From positions 2,232,001 to 2,296,000 of the forward strand of contig NW_024881278.1 in the NCBI RefSeq assembly GCF_018691265.1: a stretch of DNA of 64,000 nt, read 5' to 3'. Below the pieces are notes generated by a model. That model had not been told where the DNA came from and ran no database searches. It was given only the letters and a program-made list of their open reading frames with translations. Source of the DNA: Tyto alba (Eukaryota; Chordata; Aves; Strigiformes; Tytonidae). Positions 38,041 through 51,059 of the stretch are shown one piece after another. Position numbers and translations under genes: made by a program. Within the stretch, counting starts at the first letter, position 1, and each line of letters begins with the position of its first letter.

Positions 38041-38152
38041 CAAGTTTTAGTTGGAGGGAAAAAAAGGCTCAAGGGGATGTGTTTCTAGGAGCTGGAAGCC
38101 TGCATGTCTTGAATTGAGGGCCTTAGCTCCTCTTTCTTTCTATTGCCTTGAA

Positions 38153-38175
38153 TTTTTTTTTTTTTTTTTTTTTTT
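38153..38175. repeat. Poly(T) tract
   Basis: About 23 consecutive T, the longest homopolymer in the window. Confidence 0.95.
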
Positions 38176-39965
38176 CCAAATGAATATGGAATTGTTTCAC
38201 CAGAGCTTATCACCCATGGTTATAAAACCCTTCAGCACTCACTGCTACACTCTGTCACTTAAAGGACTTAAAAGTCACACTACATCAAATGATGGATGAA
38301 ACACGTCTATGCTTTTAAAATAAGTTTTTGTTGTAAGTTTTCCTTCATTAAACAATTTAATAGAAATTTACATATACTTCCCAATAAACTGATGTGCTAT
38401 GCTAGGAGCTGATTAACGTTATTTTAGATTTGTTTTTTCTCCCCACTTTCTGGTATTGTATAGTTTGGGGAATACTGGATATTTTAACTCAGGTGTTTTT
38501 TAATCTGTTTGATAAAATGTGAACAACAAAAGCTTGTAAATGAGATACACATTCAGGATAAAAGTCAATTCAATACATATTTATGTACTTCTGTGATGCT
38601 TGTAAATCTCTGAGACAAAAGAAAAAGACAATAGAGTATAAAATGATTGATGGCAACCAGATAAATTCTTCAGACAAATTAGGCTAGTATTTTCAATATG
38701 TACAAAATAGTCAATAAAAAAGTTAAGAAGATGTGAAGTATCTGATTATTGCAGGAGAATTTAGAGCATCCCTGTACAGGTAAAATGCCTGCTAGCCTGC
38801 AGCATAATTGTGTGGTTACGTAGCAATGCTTATGTCAAGTTTTACTTTTGTATGTGATGGCAGAAAATGTTCTGGTTTAATAAAAGGAAAATTAAATTAT
38901 GATTCAATAAGAAGAAAAACCAATTAAAAATAAAGATAAATCACAAAGAAACATTACACAACACGGTTAACAAATTAAGAAGGCTGACCTTGTTGGACTC
39001 GTTGCTAAACCGCTCAGCACTCAAATTTGACAGCGTGCATCAGACTACAGTTTCCCTGACACCCTTCCAGAGCATCAGAAACTACCAGGATTCCCAAGGA
39101 ATTCTCTAATTATACAACTTGCCTGGATGTTATTCAGCATAAGATGTTGCTTAAAGGACAAAGAATATAATTCTATACAGTGCAGAATGCAATTTGTCTT
39201 ATTTTGTAAGGTTCCTGCTGAAGTCCTGGCTCTCGAGGTAGTGTAGTCAAAATCAGTTCGCACCTCCATTCATCGTGCCTCAGGAATGAACGGATGCAGT
39301 CTTTGTGTCACATCCATAAGACTTGATTCCATTATTCTCCAGTCCCCCCAAAACAAGTATAATTCAACTGATTTTCTCTATGCCTCTGAAAAGGTTACAA
39401 GGGACAAATCTGGGCAAAATGAAAAGAGCTGCACCCTCCTTGTAGAGCTCCGAAAAGGCTAGGAGTGGGGAGAAGGCTGACTTAATAGAGGATGCTCATA
39501 CACGGGGGTCCCTGGAGGCTGCAAAGATCTGTCTTCCTAAAACTCTGCCAACAGTAATGCCAAAGGAACAGGCTTTTAGTTTTGCAGTCTTTGCCCAGTT
39601 ATGACAATGATGATTCCCTGTATTTATTTATTTTTATTGTTTATTTGACGCATTGCATAGTGGGCTTCTTTGGGAAGCAGTTTCTTATTTTACTAACCAC
39701 ATGACACTCCTAAATTACAAAAAGCTCTTGCATGACCTCTGCATCCTTTTATTTTTACCTTCTTTATTAGAAACAATGAACACTTTCTTTAATGTAGTTT
39801 CACCATCAGCGCTAGTGGGCTCACCAGAAAATTTCAAGCTATGGGGAAAACAACAGTTTTGCTTATTTTTATTTTTCTATTAAGAGAAGCGAAATGAAAG
39901 ATAGCATTTTGAAGTCCAGACTTTGAAATGAAGCATTTTAAATATAATACTACTGCTCTTCAGGG

Positions 39966-40016
39966 AAAAAAAAAAAAAAAAAACAAACAACAAAACACAC
40001 AAAACAAACCAAACAC
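39966..40016. repeat. Poly(A)/(CAAA)n tract
   Basis: A run of about 18 A passes into CAAACAA, CAAAACAC and CAAACCAAAC units. No retrocopy body is seen. Confidence 0.9.
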
Positions 40017-42374
40017 ATTTTGCTCTTCTGAATAATGTTGCTTCACTGTTTAGATCTCAGCATTTACTGCACATGGGAAACAAACACCATTATTTTTATT
40101 TATATGACAGCCTGTCATCATAATATGAATATATCCAACACAGACCTAATTGACTCTGTGTGTAGGAACCATGTGTTCCCAAATATTCTGCTTATTCAGT
40201 CACAATATAAGAATAGAAAAGAGTCATCACCTTTCTTTCTCAGAATTGTATGTAAGCTGTTATAAAATGTCTAAAGTTTTTTAGATAAATAGAGCATTTT
40301 ATACATATAGTGAGCCATGGTAGACAGAAATGCTCTTCACCTGGGCGTATATAGACTGAATAATTTCATCAAAATACTGATATGAACCTTATGAACCATT
40401 TCTGCAATAGATCCTTTTAGCTCTTCAGTGTCACGATCTACAATGCTGAGCGGATTTCACCTGCAACATCTGCAGAGAGATTTACTTACATATACACTTT
40501 CAGCCTTGAACCCAGTTTAAAAAGCTCAAAAAATTTAGATCACATCATTTTAGGTCTTACCACGCCAGCTGAAGACAAAAGTGGCCTCCAGTCTAGCTTC
40601 CTGCTTCCTTAAAAGAAGCTTTATGCTATGGCCAAGGTTTTGGTCTGTTAAGTACCTGTGGATTTATTCTAGTTTTTTCAAGCTTTGTGACCAAGGCTAG
40701 AAACCATGATATTCCTCAGCATGCAGTGTTGGGTTTCCCTCTTCCCTTCCAAAAATGTAATTCGAGCAGCAATGAAATGCTTTAGAAGTTAATTGCTAAG
40801 GAAAAAACCCACCATAGCTCATCAGGCACGTAGGCTGATAACCCTCTGGCATTTCGTTCATTCTCCCTTGTTTTACCTTTGTGAAATCAGCACCCTTCAC
40901 ACTCTCAAATAAAATTAGACCTAATGATCACTTAGTCTGACACTGAAGAGAGCACAAATGCTCCACACCCAGGATGGCCCTCTCCTGCTGAGGTAAAGAC
41001 CCTAAAAAGCATATGGAGAGTGCACTGGGTATTGGAAGCCAACACTCAGTGTCTACATTTTCCATATTGGTTTTCAAACTCTTCCTACTCTGTATTTCTG
41101 CAAATAATTCTTCCCAACAGAAACTCCATCTTGGATGTGTGTGTGAAAAGATGATATAATGTTTCACAGGTCTTAGTTTTACAGATGACATTGGAAAGAA
41201 ACCAAATGTTCCTTAGATGTTTTGAAGAGTTCCTATCTCCATATTTTCCCAGCAGCGGTAGGGCTCTTATTATTTCTGTGCCACCCATCTGGATTTTAAG
41301 ATGACTGAGTTAAACAATTTGCAATCTTTTAAAGAAAAAAAGCAAATGATAACCTGAGCTCTCCTATAAAAGACCGCTAGTAACAAGTCAGATGCACTGT
41401 CATCCAAACTGCAGAGAGGAGAGGAGGGAGATGTTACCACAGGGACCTTACTTACAGATCTCCCAAAACAACTTGCACTCTTCAGACAAACAACATGCAA
41501 TGAGCAAGGGCTAAGTTCACAATTACCTAGATATTTTGTATTGAGTCATAATTAGTTGCAATATATATACTTCACTTTAAACCAGCTATGAATAGATAGA
41601 GTAAATGCCAGGGACTGCCATCTGCTCCCTAAGCCATAATTAACTGCCTGATTACAAAATACATATATATTTATCTAATTAGTTTTAATAGCGCTGCTTT
41701 TGCTGGCACTGCACCAAAAATAAGGTGAAGAAGTGGGTTCTGCTGCTTGATGGAGAGAGGCTGGAGATGTGAACTGCTCTCATGGGGAGCTGCTCCAGAG
41801 GCCAACACTGCCCCGGTGGAGGTGCGAAAGGTCACCCAAAACAGGTAGCTGCTGCCCACTAGAAGGTTTTACAGGAAAACACTCAGGGAATTGCTAAGCT
41901 AGCCCTGCTCTGCCTGTCCTGGTGTGGGGCACAGTGCAAAGCTTGGCTTGGATCTCAGACAAAACCCATGGTACTGTGGGTGACAATTAAATGGTGAGAA
42001 ACCAGGACAATGGGCATGCAGACAGGCATAGCTGTGCCCCACTGTGCATGGACATTAACAATTTAACCTTTTTTATTCTTAAACAATTTGAGATTACCGA
42101 TTATTTGAGCCTATATAATTCTATTGGCAACATAGCCCAGAAAGACTTTCTTTGGAGATTGGGATACTTAGCTATTTTATTCAGAAACCACCCCCACACC
42201 CCCCCCATCTCTTAATATATATATTTTTCCCAGTTCTCTCTGAAGTATATCTGGTGTTGCATTCACTATTAATTTTAGGGTGAATAGCATTAATGCTTTG
42301 ACACAGGACAGCTTTTGTCATAAATTCCGCATTTTGATTGCATCTCAGACACTTCCTGCAGGATAAATACATTT

Positions 42375-42425
42375 AGGGCCAGATTTTAAAAGCATTTCAG
42401 ATGCCAAAGGGTATGTCTGACATTG
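42375..42425. mobile_element. Possible end of an ancient amniote palindromic repeat
   Basis: GGGCCAGATTTTAAAAGCAT (42377-42396), followed by TTCAGATGCCAAAGGGTA, resembles the arm of an old interspersed repeat that I recall from turtles, crocodilians and birds and that begins with GGGCCAGATTTTCAAAGG. The opposite arm was not found. The call is from memory and tentative. Confidence 0.33.
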
Positions 42426-43404
42426 ATTTCCAGGGAAACCGGGAATCCAAATGAGCCCAACCCCACTGAATCACTCACCGAGTTTCCAAGGGCTACAGGT
42501 CAGCTGAATTTCAACTTTAGATTAGGAAGCCCTGTCATTACAGTGATCATGGGACTTCTCATACCAGTCTACCCACGGAAAGTCTCCATGGAAGGAAGAG
42601 AAGAGATGGCCTGCAGCTTCCCCATCCCTCTTTACACAATGTGATTTTGCAGGATCCTATCTGTCAGATTCTCTCCTGCATACCAACAGCACACAGTATT
42701 TATACCTCTGCTGGATGTTTGGTATCTCTCTATTTTAAAGCCTGTGCTTCCTTCCTGGAAGCAGTGAGGTCCATCCATGAGTTAATGTGAAGCCCCCTAA
42801 GATGCCCTGCTGGGGCTCTGGGCTTCTCTGTGCTTATCTCCAAACAGACCTTTGGCAACTGGACTTTATTTTCACAGGGGAATACCCATGAGTTGTATAA
42901 AGCTGGCACAGCAGCTTGCAGACTTTCCATAGCCCTCCTTGACCACGGCTGGGATCCCTGCCCAGCTCTGCTTCTCCCCCAGGGATTACAATTCTGCACT
43001 GCCACGCTGGTGCCATTGGGACTCATCACCTGCTTCCGTGTCATTTATACGAGAGAAGAGTCTGCCATCCCAGTCAATGATTTCACCAAATGCATCATCA
43101 GAGCCTGGTAAATGAAGTGTGACAGACTCCTTCTCACTTAATGCCCGCGGTGGTGCCAGATGACAGCGGTGACACTGATGCAACTATCCCACAGCAGAGC
43201 AGGTACATTAATTCAGTGACACATACGCTTGTCTCTATTTTTCAGCTTTCTCCCTCTCTGCCACCCCCCAGGGATAACTGGTTGTGGATGCCATTTCTTC
43301 TAGCCTGCGGGGTTAAAAAAATAACAGTCCTCAGAAGTCCTCTTATTTCAGCAGATGGGCTGAAATCCCCCGAGCCCCAGAGAGCCTGCATAGCCATGTC
43401 TTTG
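42426..43404. other. Noncoding sequence, stop-poor GC-richer stretch, no gene seen
   Basis: 42700-43400 has overlapping frames on both strands, the longest 153 codons at 43141-43602 (plus). Its translation shows no known domain, and the competing frames argue for base composition rather than coding. Confidence 0.55.
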
Positions 43405-43660
43405 CATGTTGCTGAAGGTCAAAAAACTCTGACTGCAGTTCCCTTGCTTTTCCGGGGAGCTGAAGGCCCCTTGCAGGTCTGGATGAAATATTATTGCTCC
43501 AGTATTGTGATTATATGCTGTACAAAGCTGGCTATATTGCTAATGACGAGTGGGAGGAGACAGAGATCACGGCTCTTTTTTGGAGGAGATGAGGGAATGT
43601 AATTTTTCAAATGGAACCAATTAAATTAGACAGCCCGCTTTAGAGCCTGTTTCTTGAATG
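43405..43660. promoter_or_regulatory. Candidate conserved noncoding element
   Basis: This block includes GAAATATTATTGCTCC, GTGATTATATGC, TATTGCTAATGACGAG and CAATTAAATTAGACAGC. It has no homopolymers or transposon-like features. Function is inferred from texture. Confidence 0.28.
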
Positions 43661-43852
43661 CTGCTCACAGCTTCATAATAAGACAACAACTGCTTGAATA
43701 ACAGAATACACATTTCTGCTGTTCCAGTAAATAACCTGGGACAGGCTTAATTTTTACCTCTCCTGCAGAACCCACCAGCAGCAAGCTGAACAAGACAGTT
43801 TTATCCCATAAGATTAAGATAAGTAGTGAGCTAAACAAATTTAATTACATCA

Positions 43853-43872
43853 CCCAGGGCCATCACCCTGGG
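43853..43872. repeat. Short hairpin
   Basis: CCCAGGG (43853-43859) and CCCTGGG (43866-43872) are reverse complements across a 6-nt loop. Confidence 0.45.
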
Positions 43873-44291
43873 CCTGCGTCTTTGCTGAGAAATATGTGGA
43901 GCCCTTCTCCTTTGGTCACAAGCATCCTGCTCCCCAGTCTTATCTTTATTCATGAAATTAGGATCCCATTCTGTAAGACCATTAGCTAAAGCAACTTTAC
44001 TGCTCTAATAGCTTTGCTTCTGTGAGCCCTTACATCTGACTCCCGATGGCCTCTCTCCAGAAAAGCACTTAAGTATCTCCCTCTGTAGCCAAGGGAACAT
44101 CCTCTTTGTGGCTTCATGGGAACTCCTCACACACTGGGATTCACAAGTGCACTGCTGAATCAGGGCCTCCCACTTACCTGTCCAATTAACAACACTAGGC
44201 TCCTTAATTCCAACCAAAACCAGGCAGATATTGTGTGTCATTTATTGGAGTAATTCTGCATTGTTTGTGAAAACAATTATCAACATTTTCT

Positions 44292-44333
44292 TAAAAAAAT
44301 ACATACACATACATCAATACACACACCCTCCTT
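44292..44333. repeat. TACA/CA-rich microsatellite
   Basis: Irregular TACA and CACA units ending in ACACACACCC. Confidence 0.75.
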
Positions 44334-47147
44334 TTTCAGAAACATTTTTCTGGTCCCACAACATCAGAGGTTTCGGTTTATCAGGATCAGGGATACTGGG
44401 GTCTCACCCCGTGCTTGGTGTTAGAGAGGGACTTTAAGTGGCAGAACCACTCTTCACAATCATCTTGGGTAATGAAATTGAAGCAAACACCTCGAATGGA
44501 ACAAGAAGGAGCACTTTCCCTCTGTTAATTTGTATTTTATCATAGAATTCAATTATGGTGGCCACCGAAGCATGCAGAATTCACATGCTTCTTGCTGCTG
44601 CCCCTATAAACAAGCAGAGCCAAAGCTGCATGTTCTCCTGATCCCAACAGCCAAGCTTTCACAGCTGTGCAAAATGCTCGGGCTTCCTCTGCACGTTCTG
44701 GCATTGAGTTGCTTTACTTTCTCTGCCAGATCAGATGGAGTCCTCTCCTCTGCCTCCTCATTTTGCTACAAGACCTGTGAAAATCATCTGCTGTAGGAAG
44801 CCATGTTACCTTTAGCGAGGCCAGAAATTTCCCAGAGTGCTGACCAACGTTAAGCATTTTTATTTGCCTCTCTCAAAGCAGATCTGAGAATATGTTTCCC
44901 TAGGGAGAAAAAGCAGACCTCCATCTCCATACACACCTCAAACACCCAGCTTCCTCCCAGACTTGAGATTTATTACTGCAATCTGTCTCTAAGTTTCATT
45001 TTCACATTCTCCAGGCTTCTCTAAATGGAAGAGGGTAGAAACACCGACATTTAGATGACCAGAGTAATGATGAGTCAACGATATGTTAATTAGGTCAGAC
45101 TATGAGCTTTGCCACATTCAGAAAGAGCCCACTGTGAAGGCAAGAGCAAAAGCCTTTTCCCTGCTTGCTTGCTGAAGGCACATCCCTGCTGCACTGAGCA
45201 AACGCCATCCAACTCCTCTGCTGCAGGCCAGCCCTTTGGTGATTTTCAATTGGCTTTTAGTCACCTCCTTAACCCAGAAGCTGGCTTCACAACAGTGGGC
45301 AATGAGCGTCTAAGTGCCCTCAGAGAGTTCTCCTAGCAAGGGCCTTTCCTTAATCACAAATCGGATGACAGCATGATGCCTTTACCTGTCAGCAACCTTG
45401 ACGCTAACTGCTTTTCTCCTTGATCGAGCACTTCTCTGGCAAGACTTAACCAGGGGCCAAGCAGCTCTGCTCTATGTACAGGGGGCACTGCAGTAAGGCT
45501 TAGTGAAAAGCACTCCACTCTTAAGTTTGTCAGGAGCTGGGGAATAAGTTTGGTGCAATGTTTTAGCCCCCAAACCTATTAATGAGCCACAGTTAAAGCC
45601 AAGACATTGTCTGGAGTAAAACTGCCAAACCAAGGCAGGTTCAGTTGCTTGAAGCTGAGCAGACATAATGGCATCACACAACATGCTACAGCCATCAGAG
45701 TCTTGCTGGGAAGCTGTGGTTATTCCTAAAACTCTGGGATAAAGGCTAAGAATGACAGACTAAAATTTGTTGCCCTTCCTCCACAGTCACAAAGAGCTCT
45801 AACTTGCACAAGGGAAAGACACAGTGAGTACAGCAGCCTTGGTGCTATTAAAGCTCATCACCACACGAATTTCTTTTAGACCCTTATAAAGTGGCTCAAG
45901 GCTCAGTAGGAGGAATGGAAAAGTGTATTTGATGGCTAAGGCAGAGAGGCCAGTGGGAAGCCATGCACCCCACTGCTGAGCAATTTCATCAGTACTGCTG
46001 CTGTAATAAAATTGGTGGCACAGCAGCAAGAATTAGCTGAGATTTGTGTCTGTAGCAATTGAAAAGCTTTGCCCAAAGAAGAAGGTTGGGTCTAATGTAA
46101 AGGGAGAACTTATTTCATAGAATTGCAGCTCCTGTTTTTATTTCCCTCTTCAATTAGTCTCCCTCTGTGCTGCTCTGCTATTATTAATTCTGTGAAGCTG
46201 TTAAGAACCCATTCACGTGGGAAATGGTGAAAGCACATCATCATCCTCATCTAAATTTAATAACTTGAGACAAAAACAGAACAAAAACCAAATACACAAA
46301 TACATGTGTCCAGATAACACTGTTAGAAAAAAACCCAGACAACCCTACAAGACAAAGTCCTCACTGTAGCCAGATTCACCCATATCAAACCAAGAGCTAG
46401 TTTACTGAAAAGTTTGGATTTTGTATTTTCACTATCCCTTAAAAGAAGAGGAAAAAACATGTCATGGATCCTCAGCACTAGGCGAGTGACAGCCTGGAAG
46501 AAACCATCTTAATTCACAAGGCCAGTCACTTTCTTTCTCCAAAGGGAGAGAAAGTCTTGACATCTCTGGAAGGACAGAGCACGCTGCAGGTACAACCTTC
46601 CTATTTATAACAGGGAGCAGGCCAAGGCAGATATACAGGCCTTTGGTCCCCTGATGTTTTTCTGCATAACAATGGAAATTAAGGGGTTTTACTCAGACAG
46701 GCTTCTTCTATAGGTTTCATCTGCAGACAGGTGAAGGACTTTACTAATTCAGTCAAAAAGCACCATTCATCCATGCTAGTTTGCACGTTGAGTTTCTATC
46801 AAGTTATAATACACTCCTTTCAGAAATGAAGTTATCGCAGCTTTCCGAACAAAAATACTGTATCAGCTCTAAAGCAACCTCTATTTGATATTTATGCTTC
46901 ACCACTGCAACTTGCTTATCCTAAATTCTGGTGTAATGAAAACTCCTAATAACTCCCCAGATAAAACTGACAAAGGGATGAGAAACACCTCCCTCCACAT
47001 CAGTAACAAAGAATTTTGCTAAGCTGGGAATGTCTGGGGAGGGCTTTTAATACCAGTCTTTGAACAGTATTAAAGGCCAAGGTCTTTTTCAGACATCTTC
47101 ACCAAGTCAGGAGCTACAGGATTCATACCCTTCCTGCTCAAAGAGGG

Positions 47148-47168
47148 TGCCTGTATGTCATACAGGCA
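47148..47168. repeat. Perfect 21-bp inverted repeat
   Basis: TGCCTGTATG and CATACAGGCA are exact reverse complements around a single central T. No transposon or gene context is visible. It could be a dyad protein-binding site or a chance or mutational palindrome. Confidence 0.7.
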
Positions 47169-50100
47169 GGTTGTATATTTTAAAAGTCAGGGTCCCTTTT
47201 GTTCTTAGATAATGAAATTTGTTTTTTTAGACAAGTTATTATTAAAACAAGTTATCCATAGAATTTGAACAGGACTGGAGACAATTTCAGGAAAAGCACA
47301 GCATTCATGTTGGGTGTAGAAAGGGCACAGTGTGTAAAGCAGGCATCTGTAGTACTTTATCTCCTCATCAAATCTATAAACTGAGGGACTGTATTTTACA
47401 AAAGAATTGTTTGAGTAAGGGTTACACCTCAGGAAACTCAGCTGTGTTACTCATAAAGATCCAGGCTTTTTTTTTCCAGAGTGGATTTTGTGCACAAATC
47501 CTGTTGTTTTGCACAAGAAAGGTCACTTTGGCAAAAAAACCCACAAAAATCTCCTAAAAATACCCAAGCGCTTGGTCTTTGAAATGTTAAAGTGGAGAGA
47601 TTCCTAGTTCTTGCTGGTCAGTTGTCGTCACTGTCCCAAAACCCGAGCTCAGGACTATGTAGGAATGTTTCTGAGCCTTGCTGTAAGGGCAGCCGTGGGG
47701 ATCAATGCACCGTGAGACAGTGCTGGGGCCTTATTACCCTTCCCAGCACAGATAATCTGGTGGTCTCCAGATCTAGTGGGAAGTTTCCCAGTTACATGGG
47801 TTTCTCCTCTGAAAAAGTACACTCGAGAAATGACCTCTGGCAAATAATTGTGTAATTCATTTTATCAGAGTCACTTTAATTTTAATATCAAAACAACCTG
47901 ATAGAGTAAAAAAAGTCACAGTAGATTGAAAACACAGTGTTTTTTCCCTTTGCAAAAAACTCATAATTTTCATATTCGTTTGCCTTACTGCAAGGCAAAA
48001 CAGAAAGTCAACATCTATGAATTTCTTCAAGGGCAGAAACTCTTTTCTCAGCCCTCTCTTAATGCCATCACCTTCCCAAAGCTGCAGGTTAAATGAAGTT
48101 CAGCAACCTGTGTAATCAGGAAGTATAACTTACAGAAGATGTGACTACTCCACACTGCATCCGTAAATGCAGAACCTGAGTTCTTTCTTCCACTAAGACA
48201 AGTGCCATGTCACATCTTTTCTTGCCCATGAAACAGCTACGTTCTCTCTGCTTCATGGAGGCAGCAGCCAGTCTTCCTCCAAAACCTCTCGCAAAGGTGG
48301 TGTCATCGTCCCTTGGATCTGGAGATGTACAACTCCAAAACATCCCTCACCAGCGTGCACTAGCTCTGTCACTGTAGCCCAATTTTCCTGGGTTGACCCT
48401 AATAACTACTTGTCCAAGGCAACTACACAAGCCACTTTGTCACGGGGCAAAAATACTTCCCCTGATATATGTAGAAAGTTGAAGGGTCAAGGGCGCAAAG
48501 GAGACAAGACTTGAACATGACACAACCTCCAGCCCAGAAAGCCCTGGCTTGCCAGGAGTGTGGGGAGCGCACACCAGTACACATGCCTTGCTTCTTCTAC
48601 CACCTCTGGGCACAGTGTCAGGTGTGGAAAAAAAGGTGGAAAAAAGAAAAAGGTTGGGAAAAGTGGTTACTTTGGGAAGCACAGCTTGCATTTTGCCCAG
48701 GGTCCTTCAGCAGCATGCACTGTTCACAGGGAGAGGCTTTGCCAGGAGAGAGCTGAGCCAGCTCCTAAACACTGCTTTTCATTTCTAAAGCACTCCTCCT
48801 CATAAGCCACAACAGCTGGACAGTTGATTTTTCTACGTGAACCATTCCCAAGTGCAGTTGTAGGATTCTGCCTTGCAGTCAGAGGTGAGTAGCTGCATGC
48901 TACTTCCTACTGTCCTGCAGAGTGCAGAAGCTGGTGTGGGCAAAGAGAGCACCCAGCTCATCCAATGTGGGCAAGGAACACTGAGCCTGCCCCTTGAACA
49001 GCTCCCACTCTCCCCAAGGCTGGGCCATTTGAAACCTCAGTAGTGGAGGATGGCATCTTAAACTGCTTCCAAAAGGAAACACCCCACTAACGCAGAAATC
49101 CATCATACAGCATCTCTGGGCTTCATCACATTGTGAAAGAGAAGTCCAACCAGCCTGTGCATTTCTGCCCTTGCAATATTCAGCCAATGTGCTCACAGCT
49201 GGGATTGAATCCCTACCTTTGATGGGCATTTTTGGGTCCTTTCTGTCCTTTGAGAAAGGACCATCTGACAGTGCCGCTGCATTCAGAGAGTGCATCTTTC
49301 TGCTCTCCTCCACCTTGCAGCGAGGCAGATCAAGGGACTGACCCTCGGACAGTGGTCTTGCAGTCTGCGGCTAGCAGACCTGGAGGCAAAAGCAGCCTTT
49401 CCCTTGTAAAATTAGATCTGCCTGTGATGCTGTCAAGCATTATGGCTCCTGAAAAAAAGATAGAGGTGTGGTGACACACCTCCTCTACACACCCACAGAC
49501 CTGGCATGTAGCATTTCACATGGAAATGGCAAATGCAGGACAGATTTGTTAATTCCCATTCTTTTAAATGATCCTGAAGACTAGAGTGAAGTCCTACCCT
49601 TCCTTTAAAGGACAAACATACCATCTCCACAAGCACTTTTTCAGGCATCTGGCGAGGCACACCTTGCGTGGGAATCACCCCCGCTGGGGTCAGTGTCCTA
49701 TTGCGGTTTCTGTTAGCAGCACGTGAACTCCACTCACAAATAATCCCCCCTTTAAACAGTCTTAAGGGTACCAAAGCAAAGCCTACAAAAGGAATGCAAT
49801 GCCAGAATTAGGATTGGTCTGGATGGGTTTAACCCTCTCAAAACCAGTAGTTTTTAATTATATCACCCCTTGGTGATTACATCCCAGCAAGGACACACCA
49901 CCACCTCCATCCCCTGCCCCGCAAGAGCAGCAGGATTGGGAAATGCCATACAGCTCCTGCTGCTCCCCGTGTCCAGCTGCCATAGTGCTGTCCCTCTGGG
50001 CCATCCCATGTTTCCATCCTGGGTGTTCACCCTCATACTGCTTCCCCCTCCTCACCCAGGCAAGAAGAAAATAAATACTTCGTACAACCAGTTTACTACA

Positions 50101-50296
50101 CAGACAGACTATGCTCTCTTATGCTTATCTTGCCCCTGAGACAGCGAGGACATCTCCAAAGAGCTCAGCCTGAGGCAGATTTTGGGCATGGAAAATGTCA
50201 GGTCAGACATGGAGAGCTATAAACAGCTGTGAAGTCCAGGACAGAGGCAGGTAACTCTCACAGACAATGTCAAGTTTAGCTACTTCTTGCATGAAA

Positions 50297-50329
50297 TAAA
50301 AAAAAAAAAAACAAAAAACCAAACAAACA
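50297..50329. repeat. Poly(A)/(CAAA)n tract
   Basis: A run of about 14 A followed by CAAAAAACC and AAACAAAC units. Confidence 0.9.
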
Positions 50330-50425
50330 TGGGAAAGAAATTAGCTTGTTTGACCAGACTTTGTCGTTTTGCAGTTGGTTTGAGAGCACCAAATTGAATT
50401 TTAAAATGCTATTATGAGAAAGGTT

Positions 50426-50440
50426 AAAAAAAAAAAAAAA
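50426..50440. repeat. Poly(A) tract
   Basis: About 15 consecutive A. Confidence 0.9.
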
Positions 50441-50454
50441 TTAAATTTGAGCAG

Positions 50455-50590
50455 ACTTAGCCATAGGGTTATTTTAATTTTCCCTGGGCCAGCTTGATCA
50501 CTCCTCAAAGTCAATGTAGATCAAAAGAATAATTTATAGGCTTTAATGAGGATATTGATTTGCAAGATCCCTTCTATTCATGTGAGTGGG
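50455..50590. promoter_or_regulatory. Candidate conserved noncoding element
   Basis: A repeat-free block with TTATTTTAATTTTCC, GAATAATTTATAGG and CTTTAATGAGGATATTGATT. It precedes a GC-rich segment containing G-runs (50588-50608). Function is inferred. Confidence 0.24.
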
Positions 50591-51059
50591 AAGGGGGGTG
50601 ACAGGGGAAGGAGCCCTGTGGTCTGCAGCCAGAGCCTTGTTAGGGGTTACAAACCTTCACCAGGCACAGAGATCCTGGGCTGGCATGGGGAAGGTGCATG
50701 ATGCAGCCAGCCCAGGCAACGGTCTTGCTTCTCACAGCCCCCACTCCCAGCAAGGATAGACATCACTGTTTCCAAACAACTCACCATCTAATTTGTACTT
50801 ATGCAAAAGAGCCGTCCCATAACACAAATCATCAAGCAATTAACATGCAACACTTCAGCAAGACTCTCCCGTTGCTTGTTGTCGAACTACCTTCAATGCC
50901 ATTAATGAGAGCTAATTAAATCAATCAAGTCACCACCGTACTCAAACATGACTAGTTGCTGAACCTGTATCAGATCGGGAACGTTTTCTCAGGCACTGTA
51001 AATATCAAGATGCACATTTATCATGCTGTCCTTCCAGCATACATCTGTTCTCACTGCTG
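50591..51059. other. Noncoding sequence, no gene seen
   Basis: A GC-richer part (50590-50760) with G-runs is followed by an ATTA-rich part near 50898-50932 (CCATTAATGAGAGC, CTAATTAAATCAATC). Frames here do not exceed 73 codons. No repeat is recognised. Confidence 0.55.

Larger units (their letters stand above)
38041..42374. other. Noncoding AT-rich sequence, no gene seen
   Basis: Frames of up to 87 codons have no domain. Homopolymer tracts lie at 38153-38175 and 39966-40016. The sequence around 41645-41680 is an AT dinucleotide-rich run. No RNA gene is recognised. Confidence 0.65.
43661..50454. other. Noncoding sequence, no gene seen
   Basis: Frames of up to 137 codons (48900-49313, minus) fall in GC-richer stretches with competing frames on both strands, and none has a known domain. 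A CA/TACA microsatellite lies at 44292-44333, a short hairpin at 43853-43872 and a perfect 21-bp inverted repeat at 47148-47168. Simple A tracts lie at 50297-50329 and 50426-50440. Confidence 0.6.

Noticed and set aside
42187..42209. C-rich run as minus-strand G-quadruplex
   Set aside because: Only two long C runs separated by ACA; it does not give four separate G3 tracts.
43141..43602. 153-codon frame (plus)
   Set aside because: Translation has no known motif and competing frames exist nearby. The region reads as noncoding.
50588..50608. G-quadruplex candidate (G-runs)
   Set aside because: Only three clear G3+ runs with short loops are present; a canonical four-run motif is not met.
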